Origin: Diabrotica undecimpunctata
Lineage: Eukaryota; Arthropoda; Insecta; Coleoptera; Chrysomelidae
DNA: 64,000 bases
Direction of reading: 5' to 3'
Assembly (NCBI RefSeq): GCF_040954645.1
Contig: NC_092811.1
Location: 124,864,411 to 124,928,410 of the forward strand
Shown: one piece after another, positions 62,890 through 64,000 of the stretch
Position numbering within the stretch: position 1 is the first letter of the stretch
Layout: each line of letters opens with the position of its first letter
Translations under genes and position numbers: made by a program
The notes under the pieces: generated by a model
What the model saw: the letters and a program-made list of their open reading frames with translations, nothing else
The model's database searches: none
What the model was told of the DNA's origin: nothing

Positions 62890-64000
62890 AAGGTTACAAG
62901 TTGACGAAGAAGTATAACGTTAGAAAACTGAAAGATTTTAATGTTCAACTGAAGGTGAGAACTCAATATAAAGGTGCTAAAATGCAGGAACTATAGAGGA
63001 AAGTCTGACCATGATTCAAGAAACGGTAAGAAAAATAAAAGAACAACACCTGAAGAAAGATATAGAGAAACGGAAACCGTGGGTAATCACGAAAAGAATA
63101 TAAGAGAATACATACCATCATCAGAAGAAAGATAAGAGAAGCCAAAGAGAAACAAAAAACAGAACAATGTCAAGAAATAGAGTAGTATCAGAGTCAATAT
63201 GATAACTTTAATGTCCACCGAAAGGTGAAGTCAATAGCTGGAAAGTTCTGAAAACGCAACAGCGAAAAAATAACAGATGATGAATACAATATTATCATAA
63301 CCAAAAAAGATAAAAATAAAGTATGGGAAGAATACCCGGAGAAACTTTTCCACGATCTTAGAGCAATACAAGAACCCATCATTGAAAGAAATTCAGTTCC
63401 CGAAATTCTACCAGAAGAAATAACGACAGCCGTCAGACAAATGAAGGATGGAAAGGCGCCGGGAATTGATGAAATTCCTGCAGAACTGCTAAACTGTTAG
63501 ATGCACAACAAATAAAAATAATAACTGAAATATTTAACGAAATATACAAGGCAGGAAAAATACCAGTAAAGTGGCTTAAATCGAAGTTAGTACTATTGTA
63601 CAAAAAACCAGAAGCAAAAGTTTGTGAAGACTATAGGACCATAAGCCTAATAAGTCATCTGCTGAAGCTGTTTTTAAAAGTCATCCACAAAAGAATTTAC
63701 CAATAATGCGAGGAACAAATTGCGCCCTATTAGTTTGGATTTATGAACGCCGTTGGTACGAGGGAAGCTTTATTTAGCGTGCAGGTATTGTTTCAGAAAT
63801 GTAGAGATGTCAGCTGTGATGTTTTTGCGTGCCTAAATGACTATAAGAAGGCTTTCGATAGAGTCAGGCATAAACAAATGATAGAAGTGCTAAAGAAGAC
63901 AGAGATTGACGGAAGAGACCTAAAAATAATAGCTTACCTGTATTGGAATCAATCAGCGGTGCTCCGAATAGATGGAAAATATACAGATCAGGTTAAAATC
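62890..64000 (+). mobile_element. LINE (endonuclease-reverse transcriptase group), runs off window
   Basis: Degraded linker YNVRKLKDFNVQLKVRTQ (about 62910) and TIRRKIREAKEKQ (about 63120), then ITTAVRQMKDGKAPGIDEIPA (about 63420), EDYRTISLISHLLKLFLKV (about 63630), FGFMNAVGTREALFSVQVL (about 63735), CLNDYKKAFDRVRHKQM (about 63830) and WNQSAVLRIDGK near the end. Several stops and shifts (for example after AELLNC and in KRIYQ). The YADD box lies beyond the window. The same broad group as the 17.5-19.4 and 35.5-37.0 kb copies, but more diverged. Confidence 0.85.

Overview
This window reads as AT-rich nuclear DNA of an animal, almost certainly an arthropod and most likely an insect. The basis is the repeat content: piggyBac, Helitron, Tc1/mariner, pogo/Tigger, Penelope-like, Ty3/gypsy and many APE-type LINE fragments, together with insect-style repeat-borne hypothetical proteins. 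A beetle or bug would fit, but the sequence alone does not settle the order. No bacterial operon, rRNA gene, intact tRNA, CRISPR array or convincing multi-exon host gene was seen. The window is best read as an intergenic or intronic transposon graveyard with a few young insertions.

Layout. 1-1.5 kb: unassigned, with a weak tRNA-like SINE signal. 1.5-3.9 kb: an end-to-end piggyBac flanked by TTAA, with a broken transposase. 3.9-7.5 kb: the 3' part of a Helitron (helicase in one frame, Walker A lysine lost) fused to a LINE, then a second LINE in the other orientation. 9.2-10.7 kb: a Tc1 element. 11.2-15.1 kb: several RTE-like LINE pieces on the minus strand. 16.4-16.9 kb: a Tc1 fragment. 17.5-19.4 kb: a LINE of the 'endonuclease-reverse transcriptase' type. 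20.0-20.6 kb: the end of a Penelope-like element with a GIY-YIG domain. 22.1-25.6 kb: a Tigger 5' half, a 1.9-kb palindromic element and a repeat-borne pseudogene. 26.5-27.4 kb: LINE RNase H and gypsy gag fragments. 27.9-30.3 kb: a young LINE carrying a twin-priming inversion and a target-site duplication. 30.3-33.2 kb: an uncharacterised repeat gene, a gypsy LTR end with primer-binding site, and a LINE linker. 33.8 kb: a possible first exon of a secreted protein. 35.5-37.0 kb: a LINE with a 12-bp target duplication and a large internal deletion. 37.9-41.2 kb: LINE 3' ends and a palindromic MITE. 42.5-44.4 kb: a second copy of the uncharacterised repeat gene, surrounded by TGACGTAA-type motifs. 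44.5-46.7 kb: gypsy and LINE scraps. 47.6-50.4 kb: two convergent DDE transposase pseudogenes. 51.3-52.7 kb: a nearly intact Tc1. 53.2-54.2 kb: a TA microsatellite and a third copy of the uncharacterised repeat gene. 55.3-57.7 kb: a piggyBac scrap and a LINE with a MITE inserted. 58.5-60.7 kb: a 2.2-kb near-perfect palindromic element. 62.9-64.0 kb: a LINE running off the window.

Most interesting themes. (1) Three degraded copies of one protein family whose conserved Asp and His/Glu motifs would suit an RNase-H-like nuclease; one copy is bracketed by repeated TGACGTAA-type motifs. I cannot name this family, and it is the best candidate here for an undescribed mobile system. (2) Five hammerhead-ribozyme-like cores (CUGANGA, hairpin, GAAA) scattered at repeat ends. 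(3) Four palindromic, TA-flanked elements that share one structural plan but not sequence. (4) A cleanly readable twin-priming event.

All coding identities come from reading motifs by eye; no database search was run. Most coding features are pseudogenes, and approximate ends are flagged where I could not fix them.
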